Assembly: GCF_036226665.1 (NCBI RefSeq)
Contig: NZ_CP109007.1
Coordinates: 248,001 to 312,000 of the forward strand
Length of the DNA stretch: 64,000 nucleotides
DNA from: Streptomyces sp. NBC_00691
GTDB lineage: Bacteria; Actinomycetota; Actinomycetes; Streptomycetales; Streptomycetaceae
Direction of reading: 5' to 3'
Shown here: piece by piece, positions 8,132 to 17,293 of the stretch
How the letters are laid out: every line of letters starts with the position of its first letter
Position numbering within the stretch: the stretch's first letter is position 1
Notes under the pieces: model-generated
Database searches by the model: none
What the model was told of the DNA's origin: nothing
The model's input: the letters and a program-made list of their open reading frames with translations, nothing else
Translations under genes and position numbers: made by a program

Positions 8132-9322
8132 TCACCACGTGACGGGGAGTTCGAGCATCCCCTGGATCGTGTCGCCCGGCTTGAACGGGATCTCCTCGGC
8201 GGGGACGGCGAGCCGCAGCCCCGGGAGCCGGCGGAGCAGGGTCCCGAGCGCGATCTCCATCTCCGCGCGCGCAAGGTTCTGCCCGAGGCACTGGTGGATG
8301 CCGAAGCCGAAGGCCAGGTGGTGCCGGGCCGAGCGCGACCAGTCCAGACTGTCGGGATCGGCGTAGGCGGCGCCGTCCCGGTTGATGACGGAGGTCGAGA
8401 AGACCACGCCCTCCCCGGCGCGGATGACCGTGCCGTCGATCTCCACGTCCTCGCGGGCGACCCGCAGGAGCCCGTCCGCGATCGACAGGAACCGCAGCAG
8501 TTCCTCGACGGCCGCCGGTACGAGACCGGGGTCGGCCCGGAGCTCGGCCAGCCGCTCGGGGTGGCGCAGGAGTGTGTACGTACCGAGGGAGATCATGTTC
8601 GCGGTGGTCTCGTGGCCCGCGATCAGCAGGATCGTGGCGAGCTGGACCAACTCCTCACGGTCGGGCCCGCCCGGCTCCCGTTGCCGCGCCACCAGGTCGT
8701 CGAGCACGCCCTCGCCCGGCTTGCGCCGCTTGCGTTCGACCAGGTCGCCCAGATAGCCCTCGAGCTGGGCGAGCGCGTCCTCGGTGTCCGCGCCCGTCGG
8801 TCCGCGGAGCAGCCGCGCGGACTGCTTCTCGAAGAAGTCGTGGTCCTCGTACGGTACGCCGAGCAGGCCGCAGATCACGATCGAGGGCACCGGCAGCGCG
8901 AACGCGCTCACCAGCTCGGCCGGCGGACCCGCGGCCTCCATGGCGTCGAGGAGCCGGTCCACGGTCTCCTGGATGCGGGGGCGCAGCCGCTCGGCACGCT
9001 TGAGCGTGAAACTCGGGATCAGCATGCGGCGCTGGACGTTGTGCTCGGGGTCGTCCCAGCCGAGCAGCGCGGCACGTCGGCGTCGGCGCAGGGCCGAGGC
9101 CCGCTCGGTCGTGAGCGGGAAGTCCGTCCGGGTGGAGTCGGTGGACAGCCGCGGGTCCGAGAGCAGCGCCCGGCCGGCCGAGTGTCCGCTGACGAGCCAC
9201 ACGGAGCGCCCGTCCCACAGAGTCACCCGCGACAGCGGGCGTTCCTCGCGCAACGGGTCGTAGGCGGTGGGCGGGTGGTAAGGGCAGGTCCGGTTCTGGG
9301 GGAACGCCACGGCTTCCGTCAT
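8132..9322 (-). CDS. Cytochrome P450 (CYP105-like)
   Basis: 396 residues, a normal length for a soluble bacterial P450. Hallmarks are the I-helix oxygen-activation motif AGHETTAN (~235-242), the K-helix EELLR region, an SARHHLAFGFG stretch, and the heme-binding loop FGFGIHQCLGQNLAR with the axial Cys. The ATG at 9322 is preferred, with GAGG 5 nt upstream; the frame continues to 9391 but without an RBS. The upstream partner arrangement (P450 then ferredoxin) is the common Streptomyces pair. The reaction is unknown; hydroxylation of a small molecule is likely. It is transcribed toward the oxidase/ferritin locus, so membership in that pathway is possible but unproven. Confidence 0.92.
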   Translation of the reverse strand: MTEAVAFPQNRTCPYHPPTAYDPLREERPLSRVTLWDGRSVWLVSGHSAGRALLSDPRLSTDSTRTDFPLTTERASALRRRRRAALLGWDDPEHNVQRRMLIPSFTLKRAERLRPRIQETVDRLLDAMEAAGPPAELVSAFALPVPSIVICGLLGVPYEDHDFFEKQSARLLRGPTGADTEDALAQLEGYLGDLVERKRRKPGEGVLDDLVARQREPGGPDREELVQLATILLIAGHETTANMISLGTYTLLRHPERLAELRADPGLVPAAVEELLRFLSIADGLLRVAREDVEIDGTVIRAGEGVVFSTSVINRDGAAYADPDSLDWSRSARHHLAFGFGIHQCLGQNLARAEMEIALGTLLRRLPGLRLAVPAEEIPFKPGDTIQGMLELPVTW

Positions 9323-9578
9323 GGGGGCCTCACAAGGGGCGAATCGGTGGCTTGGGGATTCGTTGCCGTCACCACTACATGCCTCAGGCACCTATCTGGT
9401 CTACGTGTAGTTCGGCCAATCCACCGGAACGGGGTCATCCATTCGGCGGCAGCCGGGTGGATGCGCGGAAGCCGCGCGTCGGGGAACGTCACGAGCGGCG
9501 GCGCGGGAAGGGGAAGCCGTGGGCGAGGGGGCCGTCGGCGGGGGCGCGCGCAGGGGGAAGGCGCGCGCCGCTCGTCGA
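9323..9578. other. Intergenic region
   Basis: About 250 nt upstream of the P450 gene, probably holding its promoter. No gene-like frame with coding character was seen. Confidence 0.4.
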
Positions 9579-9604
9579 CGGACCGGGTCCGCGGACCCGG
9601 TCCG
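9579..9604 (-). terminator. 26-nt perfect palindrome, likely terminator
   Basis: A perfect inverted repeat with arms beginning CGGACCGGGTCC lies 37 nt past the stop of the VOC gene at 9641 on the minus strand. It would form a very stable GC-only hairpin. There is no U-tract, as is common in actinomycetes. Confidence 0.5.
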
Positions 9605-9640
9605 GGCAGCGGTCTTGAACGGCAGGCGCCGTCCCAGGGG

Positions 9641-10069
9641 TCAGAAGCGCTGTGGAGGCGGCCCGGAAGGGGCGGGTGCCATCGTGGTCAGGACGAAGGC
9701 GTGGCCACCGGGGTCGGTGTAGCGGCGCACGTCCGTACGCCGGTCGGTCCGCGTTCCGTCGCGCTCGGCGGCGATGGGCCGAGCCCCGAGCGACACCGCC
9801 TCGCGCTCCGCCTCGTCGAGGGCGTCCGGGGCCACGAAGATCTGCAGGTGAGCCTGCTGGGAGTCTTCGGGCCGCGGCCAACTCGGCGGCGCCTGACCGA
9901 GGTCACGGCGGATCCCGAGCACGACTCCGGTGTGGCCGGATACGAGAAGCAGGTCGTGGTCGCCTCCCGCGGGTTGCACGGTGGCGCCGAGCAGGGTCGC
10001 GTAGAAACGTGCGAGGGGTTCCGGATCGGTGGAGTCGAGGACGAGGACACTGGTCTTGGAGACTGCCAT
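9641..10069 (-). CDS. VOC (glyoxalase/bleomycin-resistance fold) protein
   Basis: 142 residues with the paired beta-alpha-beta-beta-beta modules of the vicinal oxygen chelate superfamily: SVLVLDSTDPEPLARFYATLLG at the N-terminus and YTDPGGHAFVLTT at the end. Members bind a metal and act as glyoxalases, dioxygenases or drug-binding proteins; nothing here picks one. The start ATG at 10069 lacks a strong ribosome-binding site. The gene is divergent from the PAP2-kinase gene with a 248-nt gap. Confidence 0.82.
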   Translation of the reverse strand: MAVSKTSVLVLDSTDPEPLARFYATLLGATVQPAGGDHDLLLVSGHTGVVLGIRRDLGQAPPSWPRPEDSQQAHLQIFVAPDALDEAEREAVSLGARPIAAERDGTRTDRRTDVRRYTDPGGHAFVLTTMAPAPSGPPPQRF

Positions 10070-10317
10070 GCAGCCCGTCTGCCCCGCGGGTCCGCGGCCA
10101 TGCCCCCAGCCCTGACCGGAGAGTCGGGGGAGGCAGAGGGGACCCGGCGGTCCGCTGCGGTGAACCGGCCCGAAGGGGCAGGGTGCGGGCCCCAGGGCCG
10201 CCCGCGCTGCGTGTACCGCACGTGCCGCCCGCGAGGGAACCGTGCGGGGGGGGGCGACTCGGGCCCGCTCGCCGGCGCGGAGACATCATCCGGCCGCGAC
10301 GGGCAAAGCGGTCTGTC

Positions 10318-12231
10318 ATGACGACGCAGACGGGCGCGACCGCGAGACCTTCCTGGCTTCTGGTACTGGTGCCGGCGCAGGTGAGCCTGATGGTGGGGCT
10401 GGGCCTCCTGTTGACGAGGGATCCGGTGGCCCGCCTGCTCACCCCTGGGGAGGACCGGGTCAGCCACGCCTTCGCCGCCGGTCGCGCACCCGTGGCCGAC
10501 GCCGTCTCGGGCGCGCTGTCGGTACTGGCCGGCACCCAGTCGATCGTCGCGGTGACGCTGCTCTGCGTCGCCGCACTGCTGGTCCTGCCGAGTTCACCCC
10601 GGTGGGCGGAAGCCGTGTTCCTCGGCACGTCGGTCGCCGTGCAGTCGGCGGTGTTCCTGGTCGTGACCGTCTGTGTGCAACGGCCCCGCCCCGCCGTGCC
10701 GCACCTCGACGCGGCGCCGCCCACGTCGAGCTTCCCGTCCGGTCACGTCGGGGCCGCGGCCGCCCTGTTCGGAGGGCTGGCGCTGCTGGCGCTGACGCGT
10801 CTGCGGGGCCCCCGGCGGTACGTCGTCGTGACCGCTCTCCTGCTCGTCCCGCCGCTGGTGGGGCTGTCACGGCTCTACCGGGGCATGCACCACCCCAGCG
10901 ACGTCGTGGGCGGCCTGGTCAACGGCGCCCTGACAGTTCTCGTCGTCGGGTGGGTGTTCCTCGCCTGCGGCGCGCGGGGCGGCGCCGACGACGACCGCGG
11001 CCGCCGCAGGTCGACCCCGGTCGTCCGGACGGCCGGGCGGGTCGTCGTCGTCCGGCATCCGCACGTCTGCGACGACGGGCTCGCCGACCGTGTGCGCGCC
11101 GTCCTGACGGCCCACGGCCATCAGGAGCAACGGTGGACGACGACCACGGCCGATCAGCCGAGCGGTGAACTCGCCGAGGTCTGTGCCGCCCCGGCGGCGG
11201 GCGGAGCCGTGCCGGCCCCCGTCGACCTGGTCGTCGCCTGCGGAGGCGACGGGACCGTACGAGCCTGCGCCGACGTGGTGGCTGGGACCGGGATCCCCCT
11301 CGCTGTCGTGCCCTGCGGCACGGGGAACCTCCTCGCCCGGAACCTGGGGCTTCCCTTGGACCCGGTGACGGCCCTGGACGAGGCCATGGGCGGAGAGTGC
11401 TTCGGCATCGACGTGGGGCGCGTGCGGGGCGACGGCCTCGAGTCCTCGCGGTTCACCGTCATGGCGGGGGCGGGTTTCGACGCCGCCATGGTCCGCGACG
11501 CGTCGCCGCGGCTCAAGGCGCGGCTGGGCTGGGCCGCCTACCTCCTCTCGGCGGCCCGGCACCTCCGGGACCCCCGTACCCGGGTGTCGCTCCGGGTCGA
11601 CGGCGGACGGCGCCGTCGTCACCGGGCGCGCATGGTCGTCGTCGGAAACGTCGGGACCCTGCAGGGCGGAGTCGAGCTCCTGCCGGGGGCGCGCGCCGAC
11701 AGCGGACGGCTGGACGTCGTGCTGTTCGACCCGGAGGGCGCGGCCGGGTGGCTCGCCGCGACCGGACACCTGGTGTCCCGAGCCCTGCGGCCGGGCTCCG
11801 GCGCATGGCCGCCGAGGGGGCGAACCGCTGCCGACGCGGCGGAGACCGGCCGGCGGTCCGTCGCCGGCGGGGCCCTGACGTACTACCGCGGCCGCCGGAT
11901 CGACATCCGGTTCGCCGGGGCGCAGCCCCGTGAGATCGACGGGGACACCGTCCCCGACGGCCGCCGGCTGACCGTGGAGGCGGAGCCCGGCGCGCTGCGC
12001 GTACGGCTGCCGCGCGCTCCGGGGTCCTCCGCGACGCGGCCCGCGGCCCCCGCCCCGCGCCATGCGCGGCAGAGCTCCGGTGTGCCCCGGGCAGCCGGAG
12101 CCCCGGACCTTCCCTCCGGTACCTCCGGTCGTCCCGCCGCAGCCTCGGACCTCCCCCCGGTCTCCGGCCGTCCCGTATCGCCCGAGGTCCTCGCGCCGAT
12201 CAGGCCGAGGCGCACACAGTCAGGATCATGA
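10318..12231 (+). CDS. PAP2 phosphatase - diacylglycerol kinase fusion
   Basis: 637 residues in two parts. Residues ~1-225 are a membrane PAP2 (type 2 phosphatidic acid phosphatase) domain with about five hydrophobic segments and the signature blocks QRPRPAVP, SSFPSGHVGAA and LSRLYRGMHHPSDVVGG. Residues ~240-560 are a diacylglycerol/lipid kinase catalytic domain: VVACGGDGTVRACADVV, VPCGTGNLLARNLGLP and MVVVGNVGTLQGG. The last ~80 residues are a low-complexity Pro/Ala/Ser/Arg tail. Coupling a kinase that makes phosphatidate to a phosphatase that removes phosphate suggests lipid recycling or regulated turnover at the membrane. The ATG at 10318 has no strong RBS. It overlaps the YihY-family gene by ATGA and forms an operon with it. 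Confidence 0.87.
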   Translation: MTTQTGATARPSWLLVLVPAQVSLMVGLGLLLTRDPVARLLTPGEDRVSHAFAAGRAPVADAVSGALSVLAGTQSIVAVTLLCVAALLVLPSSPRWAEAVFLGTSVAVQSAVFLVVTVCVQRPRPAVPHLDAAPPTSSFPSGHVGAAAALFGGLALLALTRLRGPRRYVVVTALLLVPPLVGLSRLYRGMHHPSDVVGGLVNGALTVLVVGWVFLACGARGGADDDRGRRRSTPVVRTAGRVVVVRHPHVCDDGLADRVRAVLTAHGHQEQRWTTTTADQPSGELAEVCAAPAAGGAVPAPVDLVVACGGDGTVRACADVVAGTGIPLAVVPCGTGNLLARNLGLPLDPVTALDEAMGGECFGIDVGRVRGDGLESSRFTVMAGAGFDAAMVRDASPRLKARLGWAAYLLSAARHLRDPRTRVSLRVDGGRRRRHRARMVVVGNVGTLQGGVELLPGARADSGRLDVVLFDPEGAAGWLAATGHLVSRALRPGSGAWPPRGRTAADAAETGRRSVAGGALTYYRGRRIDIRFAGAQPREIDGDTVPDGRRLTVEAEPGALRVRLPRAPGSSATRPAAPAPRHARQSSGVPRAAGAPDLPSGTSGRPAAASDLPPVSGRPVSPEVLAPIRPRRTQSGS

Positions 12232-13184
12232 TGGGCACCGCCACGCGTGTACCGCAGAGACGTGACGTCGCGGGAGAGGAACTGTCCGGCGACGAGGCAT
12301 GGGCGGCACTGCGCCGCTACGGGGGCTGGCGGCTGGCCAAGGACTCCTTCGTGCGGTTCCGCTACGCCGACGGGTTCAGTCACTCCCGTGCCCTGGCCCT
12401 GCAGACCGTGCTGTCCATCGTGCCTCTCGCTATCGCCGTCATCGGCCTGTCCAGCGTGCTGCACACCGAGGACATCGGCCGCGTCGCGGAGCTGACGATA
12501 CGTCGGATCGCCAGCGGGCCGAGCGCGCAACTGGTCGACGACGCCCTGCGCGAGAGCCGTCGCCACGCCGACGACGGCGGCCAGGCGGCCCTCTGGCTGG
12601 GGTTGCTGTTCTCCCTGGCCAACGTGACGACCAGCCTGTGCCAGGTGGAGCGGGGCGCCAATCGCATCTACGGGAACGAGCGCGACCGGCCGTTCCTCCA
12701 CAAGTACACCCGGGGACTGGTGATGGCCGTGCTCGCCGGGCTGCCGCTGGGGCTCAGCTTCGTCGTCACGGTCCTCGGCAGCAATCTCACACACGCGTTC
12801 GCCGAGGTCTACCAGCTCGGGCCCGGCGCCGTCCGCGCCTGGGAGGTCCTGCGCTGGCCGATCGGGATCCTGCTGGCCGTCCTGGCGACCAGCGCGATCT
12901 TCCGCCTCTCTCCGCGCCGCGCCCAACCGGGCTACACCTGGCTCGCCTTCGGCGCTGTCGTCTATCTCTTCCTGTGGATCACGGCGACCTGGGCACTGAG
13001 CCTGTACGTCGGCGCGAGCGGCTCGTTCACCACCGTCTACGGTCCCCTGAGCGCGATCATGGCCCTGCTGCTGTGGTCCTATCTGACCTCGCTGGCCCTC
13101 TTCCTGGGCCTCGCGTTCGCCGCACAGCTGGAGGCCACGCGTGCGGGCGTGCGGGAGCCGTTGGGCCGGGACCCCGGAGTCTGA
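12228..13184 (+). CDS. YihY/BrkB-family inner-membrane protein
   Basis: 318 residues, starting in an ATGA overlap with the preceding kinase gene. About six transmembrane helices are visible (ALALQTVLSIVPLAIAVIGL, AALWLGLLFSLANVTTSL, LVMAVLAGLPLGLSFVVTVL, IGILLAVLATSAIF, WLAFGAVVYLFLWITATWA, LSAIMALLLWSYLTSLALFL). The closing WSYLTSLALFLGLAFAAQLE pattern is diagnostic of YihY/BrkB (once called RNase BN). Molecular function is not established; a flippase- or transport-like role has been suggested. The coupling to lipid phosphatase and kinase genes fits a lipid or envelope role. Confidence 0.88.
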   Translation: MMGTATRVPQRRDVAGEELSGDEAWAALRRYGGWRLAKDSFVRFRYADGFSHSRALALQTVLSIVPLAIAVIGLSSVLHTEDIGRVAELTIRRIASGPSAQLVDDALRESRRHADDGGQAALWLGLLFSLANVTTSLCQVERGANRIYGNERDRPFLHKYTRGLVMAVLAGLPLGLSFVVTVLGSNLTHAFAEVYQLGPGAVRAWEVLRWPIGILLAVLATSAIFRLSPRRAQPGYTWLAFGAVVYLFLWITATWALSLYVGASGSFTTVYGPLSAIMALLLWSYLTSLALFLGLAFAAQLEATRAGVREPLGRDPGV

Positions 13185-13245
13185 CCACATCGCCCACGAG
13201 CAGGCCGCGGCTCACCCACTCGACACGTAGGAAGTCGGCTTCCCC

Positions 13246-14118
13246 ATGGCACAGCGCACCACGCGAACCCGAATGCCCGGCGTCCGGGCCCTGCTACCCC
13301 GGCACCGCAGTGCCGACGCGACCTTCGGGACGCGGCTCGTCCTGGCGGCGGTCTCCACCGCCGTGGTGGCCGTCCCCTTCGCGCTCGCGCTGGTCCTGGT
13401 CGAGTCCCGGTGGCCGCCGCTGTACCGGCTCGACCGGGCCACGGCCGAGCGGCTGCACCAGACCGCCCTCGAACACCCGGGCTGGGTGGGGTTCCTGGAG
13501 TTCCTCACCGGTTACGTGTGGGACCCGGTCGTGATGCGTCTGCTGGTCGCCGTCGTGGTGGTGTGGCTGCTGACCCGCCGCGCGTGGCGGCTGGCCGCCT
13601 GGGCCTCCGTCACGGCGGTGGCGGGCGGTCTGATCGGCCTGCTGACGAAGCACGTCGTCGAGCGTGCCCGCCCCCACCTGCCGGACCCGGTGTCCCACGC
13701 TCCCGGCTTCTCCTTCCCCTCCGGTCACGCGATGACCGCGACCACCTCCTGCGCCGTCCTCCTGCTGGTCCTGCTTCCCCTGGTGCCCCGTGCCTGGCGT
13801 CCGCTGCCCTGGGCGCTCGCCTGCACGGCGGTCCTGGGGGTCGGGTACACGAGGGTCGCGCTCGGGGTGCACTGGGTGAGCGACGTCGTCGGCGGATGGC
13901 TGCTCGGCATCACCGTCGTCACGGCGACGACCCTGGTCTTCGAAGCCTGGCGGCTCGACAGCGGGCGCCGGCGGACCACGCCCGCGCAGGGTCTGGAACC
14001 CGAGATCTCCTCGGCCGCACCGGAACCGCCCCTTGCCCTGCACCACACGCCGGTTCCCTCGGACGAGCCGAACGATCCGCCCGGTGAATCCCGTCGACCA
14101 CCCGGGCGCCCCGATTGA
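13246..14118 (+). CDS. PAP2-family membrane phosphatase
   Basis: 290 residues, 61 nt after the YihY gene in the same direction. It has about six transmembrane helices and the three phosphatase motifs: KHVVERARPHLPD, FSFPSGHAMTATTS and RVALGVHWVSDVVGGWL. The family dephosphorylates phosphatidate, undecaprenyl pyrophosphate or phosphatidylglycerophosphate with the active site facing outward. A soluble ~60-residue Pro-rich C-terminal tail follows the last helix. It is the second PAP2 domain in this three-gene lipid cluster; the substrate cannot be read from sequence. Confidence 0.88.
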   Translation: MAQRTTRTRMPGVRALLPRHRSADATFGTRLVLAAVSTAVVAVPFALALVLVESRWPPLYRLDRATAERLHQTALEHPGWVGFLEFLTGYVWDPVVMRLLVAVVVVWLLTRRAWRLAAWASVTAVAGGLIGLLTKHVVERARPHLPDPVSHAPGFSFPSGHAMTATTSCAVLLLVLLPLVPRAWRPLPWALACTAVLGVGYTRVALGVHWVSDVVGGWLLGITVVTATTLVFEAWRLDSGRRRTTPAQGLEPEISSAAPEPPLALHHTPVPSDEPNDPPGESRRPPGRPD

Positions 14119-14146
14119 TCTTCGATCGGCGGGGTAGCCAAGCCGC

Positions 14147-16111
14147 ATGGCCCTCGACAACACATCCACCAGCCCTGCGACCGGCTACGCGCAGCCCGAC
14201 ATCGACGTCCGGACGCTGTCCGCGTTGCTCGACGGCGAGTACGCCGGGATCCGCGACCTCGTCCGATCCAACCTGTCGACGTACGCCTCCCTCTTCGAGG
14301 AGGCCGAGGAACTCGACATCGAGGCGTTCCGCGAGCGGGTTCGTGAGGTCGTGGTGGAGATGGCCGCGACGGGCCAGACCGGCATGGGCTTCCCGGCCGC
14401 CTACGGCGGGGGCGGCGACGTCGGGGCCTCGATCGCCGCGTTCGAGACGCTGGCCTTCGGCGACCTGTCGGTCCTGGTGAAGGTCGGGGTGCAGTTCGGT
14501 CTGTTCGGCGGCGCGATCCTGCATCTCGGCACCGAACGCCACCACGACGCCTATCTGCCACGCCTGATCACGGGTGAGCTGATGGGCTGCTTCGCGATGA
14601 CCGAGACAGGGCACGGCTCCAACGTCCAGGCCCTCGGCACTGTCGCACGGTACGACGCCGCCCGCCAGGAGTTCGTCGTCACCACGCCCGGCGATCAGGC
14701 CCGTAAGGACTACATCGGCAACGCGGCCCGCCACGCCGAACTGGCAGTCGTCTTCGCCCAGCTGGAAGTGGCCGGGAAGTCCCACGGCGTGCACGCCTTC
14801 GTCGTACCCGTCCGGGTCGGCGGCGAGCCGGCGCCCGGCGTCCGTATCGAGGACGACGGCCGCAAGATGGGGCTCAACGGCGTCGACAACGGCCGCATCT
14901 GGTTCGACGAGGTGCGGGTGCCCCGTGAGGCACTCCTCAACAGGTTCGCCGACGTCAGCCCGGACGGCGTCTACGAGAGCTCGATCGAGAACCCCCAGCG
15001 GCGTTTCTTCACCATGCTCGGCACGCTCGTCCAGGGCCGGGTCAGCGTCGGCGGGGCCGGCATCGGCGTAGCCAAGGTCGCCCTGGCGGTCGCCACGAAA
15101 TACGCAGTCCGGCGGCGGCAGTTCGGTGCGGCCTCGGAGACCGAGGAGCAGGTACTGCTCGACTACGGCCTGCATCAGCGCCGGTTGCTGCCGCTGATCG
15201 CCCGGACGTACGCGCTGCACTTCGCTCAGGACACCGTTCGCTCGCACCTGCACGACGTCTTCTCCGGCAGCACGGACGACGCGGAGGCGCGACGTCGGCT
15301 CGAGTCACGGGCCGCGGGTCTGAAGGCGATCGCCACCTGGCACGCCACCCGGGTCGTCCAGGAGTGCCGCGAGGCGTGCGGCGGCGCCGGGTATCTCGCC
15401 GTCAACCGGTTCGCCGCGCTCAAGAGCGACAGTGATGTCTTCACCACGTTCGAGGGCGACAACCACGTCCTGTTGCAGCTTGTCGCCAAGGGACTGCTCA
15501 CCGATCAGGCGAGCGCGTTCGAGGACCTCGATCAGGCCGGCATGGTCCGCTACGTCACCGGCCTCGCGGTCGACACGCTCCTGGAGCGGACCTCCGTCCA
15601 CAAGATGCTCGAACGCGTTCGTGACCTGCTGCCCGGCGGCGACGAGTGGGACCAGGAAGCCGGGCTCCTCGACTCGGAGTACCAGCTCGCCATGGTCCGC
15701 TTCCGGGAGGAGCACATGCTGGCCGGACTGGCCCGCCGGATCAAACGCGGGATCGACCAGAAGCGTGATCCCGGTCTGGTCTTCTCACAGGTGCAGGACC
15801 ACGTCGTCGCTCTCGCCCGCGCCCATGTCGAGCGGCTGGTGACGGAGGCGTTCGTCGACAAGGTACGCGCGATGCCCGACGGCGACGAGAGGGTCGCGCT
15901 GGCGTTGCTGTGCGACCTGTTCGCCCTGTCGACGATCGAAGCGGACCGGGCATGGTTCATGGAGCACGGTCGGCTGACCGTGCAGCGTTCCAAGTCGATC
16001 AGCCGTGAGGTGAACGACCTCTGCCGCAAGGTCCGGCCCCTCGCCGTCGACCTCGTCGACGCCTGGGGAATCCCGCCCGAGATGCTGCGTGCGCCCGACC
16101 TCGTGGGCTGA
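14147..16111 (+). CDS. Acyl-CoA oxidase / dehydrogenase
   Basis: 654 residues, longer than ordinary acyl-CoA dehydrogenases (~380) and matching the acyl-CoA oxidase class. The FAD/acyl-CoA domain is recognisable from GTERHHDAYLPRLITGELMGCFAMTETGHGSNVQALGT (split over ~140-175), the middle domain VPVRVGGEPAPGVRIEDDGRK and LNGVDNGRIWFDEVRVPREALL. The helical domain has VGGAGIGVAKVALAVATKYAVRRRQFG and the late RVVQECREACGGAGYLAVNRF with a likely catalytic acidic residue nearby (VFTTFEGDNHVL). It oxidises acyl-CoA to trans-2-enoyl-CoA, passing electrons to O2 in true oxidases. It starts 28 nt after the PAP2 gene, so co-transcription is possible. Confidence 0.88.
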   Translation: MALDNTSTSPATGYAQPDIDVRTLSALLDGEYAGIRDLVRSNLSTYASLFEEAEELDIEAFRERVREVVVEMAATGQTGMGFPAAYGGGGDVGASIAAFETLAFGDLSVLVKVGVQFGLFGGAILHLGTERHHDAYLPRLITGELMGCFAMTETGHGSNVQALGTVARYDAARQEFVVTTPGDQARKDYIGNAARHAELAVVFAQLEVAGKSHGVHAFVVPVRVGGEPAPGVRIEDDGRKMGLNGVDNGRIWFDEVRVPREALLNRFADVSPDGVYESSIENPQRRFFTMLGTLVQGRVSVGGAGIGVAKVALAVATKYAVRRRQFGAASETEEQVLLDYGLHQRRLLPLIARTYALHFAQDTVRSHLHDVFSGSTDDAEARRRLESRAAGLKAIATWHATRVVQECREACGGAGYLAVNRFAALKSDSDVFTTFEGDNHVLLQLVAKGLLTDQASAFEDLDQAGMVRYVTGLAVDTLLERTSVHKMLERVRDLLPGGDEWDQEAGLLDSEYQLAMVRFREEHMLAGLARRIKRGIDQKRDPGLVFSQVQDHVVALARAHVERLVTEAFVDKVRAMPDGDERVALALLCDLFALSTIEADRAWFMEHGRLTVQRSKSISREVNDLCRKVRPLAVDLVDAWGIPPEMLRAPDLVG

Positions 16112-16200
16112 GCCGTGCAGCCTTCCTGAGGCCGCCTGGGCGCGTACGTTCGCCACGGCTGCCCACCACGCAGTGCGCCCTTCGCCGCGCGCCCTTCGGC

Positions 16201-16225
16201 CCACGCCCCTCGCCGAGGGGCGTGG
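16201..16225. terminator. Bidirectional hairpin terminator
   Basis: CCACGCCCCT and AGGGGCGTGG form a 10-bp stem around CGCCG, between the convergent acyl-CoA oxidase and nucleoside hydrolase genes. Confidence 0.6.
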
Positions 16226-16227
16226 GG

Positions 16228-17172
16228 TCACCTGATGCCGAGTACGCGCACGGCCTCCACGATCAGCTCCCAGAACCCGTCCGTGTCGACCTCCATGCCG
16301 ACCTCGATGTCGGCGGGGCCGCCGGTCACGCCGTGCAGGTCCACCACCGTCGCGCCCCGTGTGTGGGTGCCGGTCAGCTCGACCCTCACCGCCGCCCTCA
16401 CCAGGCTGACGAGCGAGGGGTTGATCAGGTGGGCGACGGTGAGCGGGTCGTGCAGCGGGGGCGCGTCGAAACCGTAGACCTCCCGGTAGGTGGACGCGAA
16501 GTAGGTGAGAAGGTCGACGCAGAGCCGGCTCAGCGGGGTGCCGAGCCCGGCGATCCGGGCGACGACCTCGGGGGTGGCCCGCACCTGATGGGTGGCGTTG
16601 AGACCGAACATCGTCACCGGCAGCCCGCTGCGGAAGACGATGTCCGCGGCTTCCGGGTCGCAGAGGATGTTGAACTCGGCGGCGGGCGTGGTGTTCCCAC
16701 GTCCCGTCGAGCCGCCCATCAGCACGATCCGCTCGATCCGCGACGCCAGCTCGGGATGGGCGAGCAGGAAGACCGCGATGTTGGTGAGCGGTCCGGTAGG
16801 CACCAGCGTCACCGGCGCCGGGTGCGCGAGCAGGGTCTCGCGGATGAGGGTGAGTGCGTCGCGCGGGTCCTGCCGTACCGCAGGCTCGCTCGTACCGAAA
16901 CCGGGCCCGTCGAGGCCGGAGGAGCCGTGGATGTTCTCGGCGATCCGGCACGGTCCGTGGAGCGGTCGGTCCCGTCCCGCCGCGATCGGCACATCCCTGA
17001 TCCCGGCCACCGAACACACCCGGCGGGCATTGAGCGTGGTCTTCTCCACGGTCTGGTTGCCCGCGACGGTGGTGATGGCGAGCAGCTCCACGGCGGGGTG
17101 CGCGGCGGCCAGCAGGATGTTGAAGGCGTCGTCGTGACCGGGATCGCAGTCGAGGATCACGGGGATAGGCAT
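16228..17172 (-). CDS. Inosine-uridine preferring nucleoside hydrolase
   Basis: 314 residues. The N-terminal calcium-binding motif VILDCDPGHDDAFNILLA is the family signature and supplies Asp ligands. Further hallmarks are LLAITTVAGNQTVEKTTLNARRV, VPIAAGRDRPLHG and LVPTGPLTNIAVFL, and a C-terminal HDPLTVA-type region (PPLHDPLTVAHLINP). The enzyme cleaves the N-glycosidic bond of nucleosides to base plus ribose for salvage or catabolism. The ATG at 17172 is chosen because the domain begins right after it; an upstream in-frame ATG at 17199 lacks an RBS. The xanthine dehydrogenase operon 23 kb away acts later in the same purine route, but no direct linkage is seen. Confidence 0.9.
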   Translation of the reverse strand: MPIPVILDCDPGHDDAFNILLAAAHPAVELLAITTVAGNQTVEKTTLNARRVCSVAGIRDVPIAAGRDRPLHGPCRIAENIHGSSGLDGPGFGTSEPAVRQDPRDALTLIRETLLAHPAPVTLVPTGPLTNIAVFLLAHPELASRIERIVLMGGSTGRGNTTPAAEFNILCDPEAADIVFRSGLPVTMFGLNATHQVRATPEVVARIAGLGTPLSRLCVDLLTYFASTYREVYGFDAPPLHDPLTVAHLINPSLVSLVRAAVRVELTGTHTRGATVVDLHGVTGGPADIEVGMEVDTDGFWELIVEAVRVLGIR

Positions 17173-17293
17173 GTCCTCACCGTCCCACACGGGTGCCATG
17201 GCGCGAAGGGAAGACGACGCCGATTCCCCCGTCGTTCAGTACCGTACGGAGCGGTCGTTCCGTGCCGTACGGAGCGCCGGAAGGGGATGCGCG

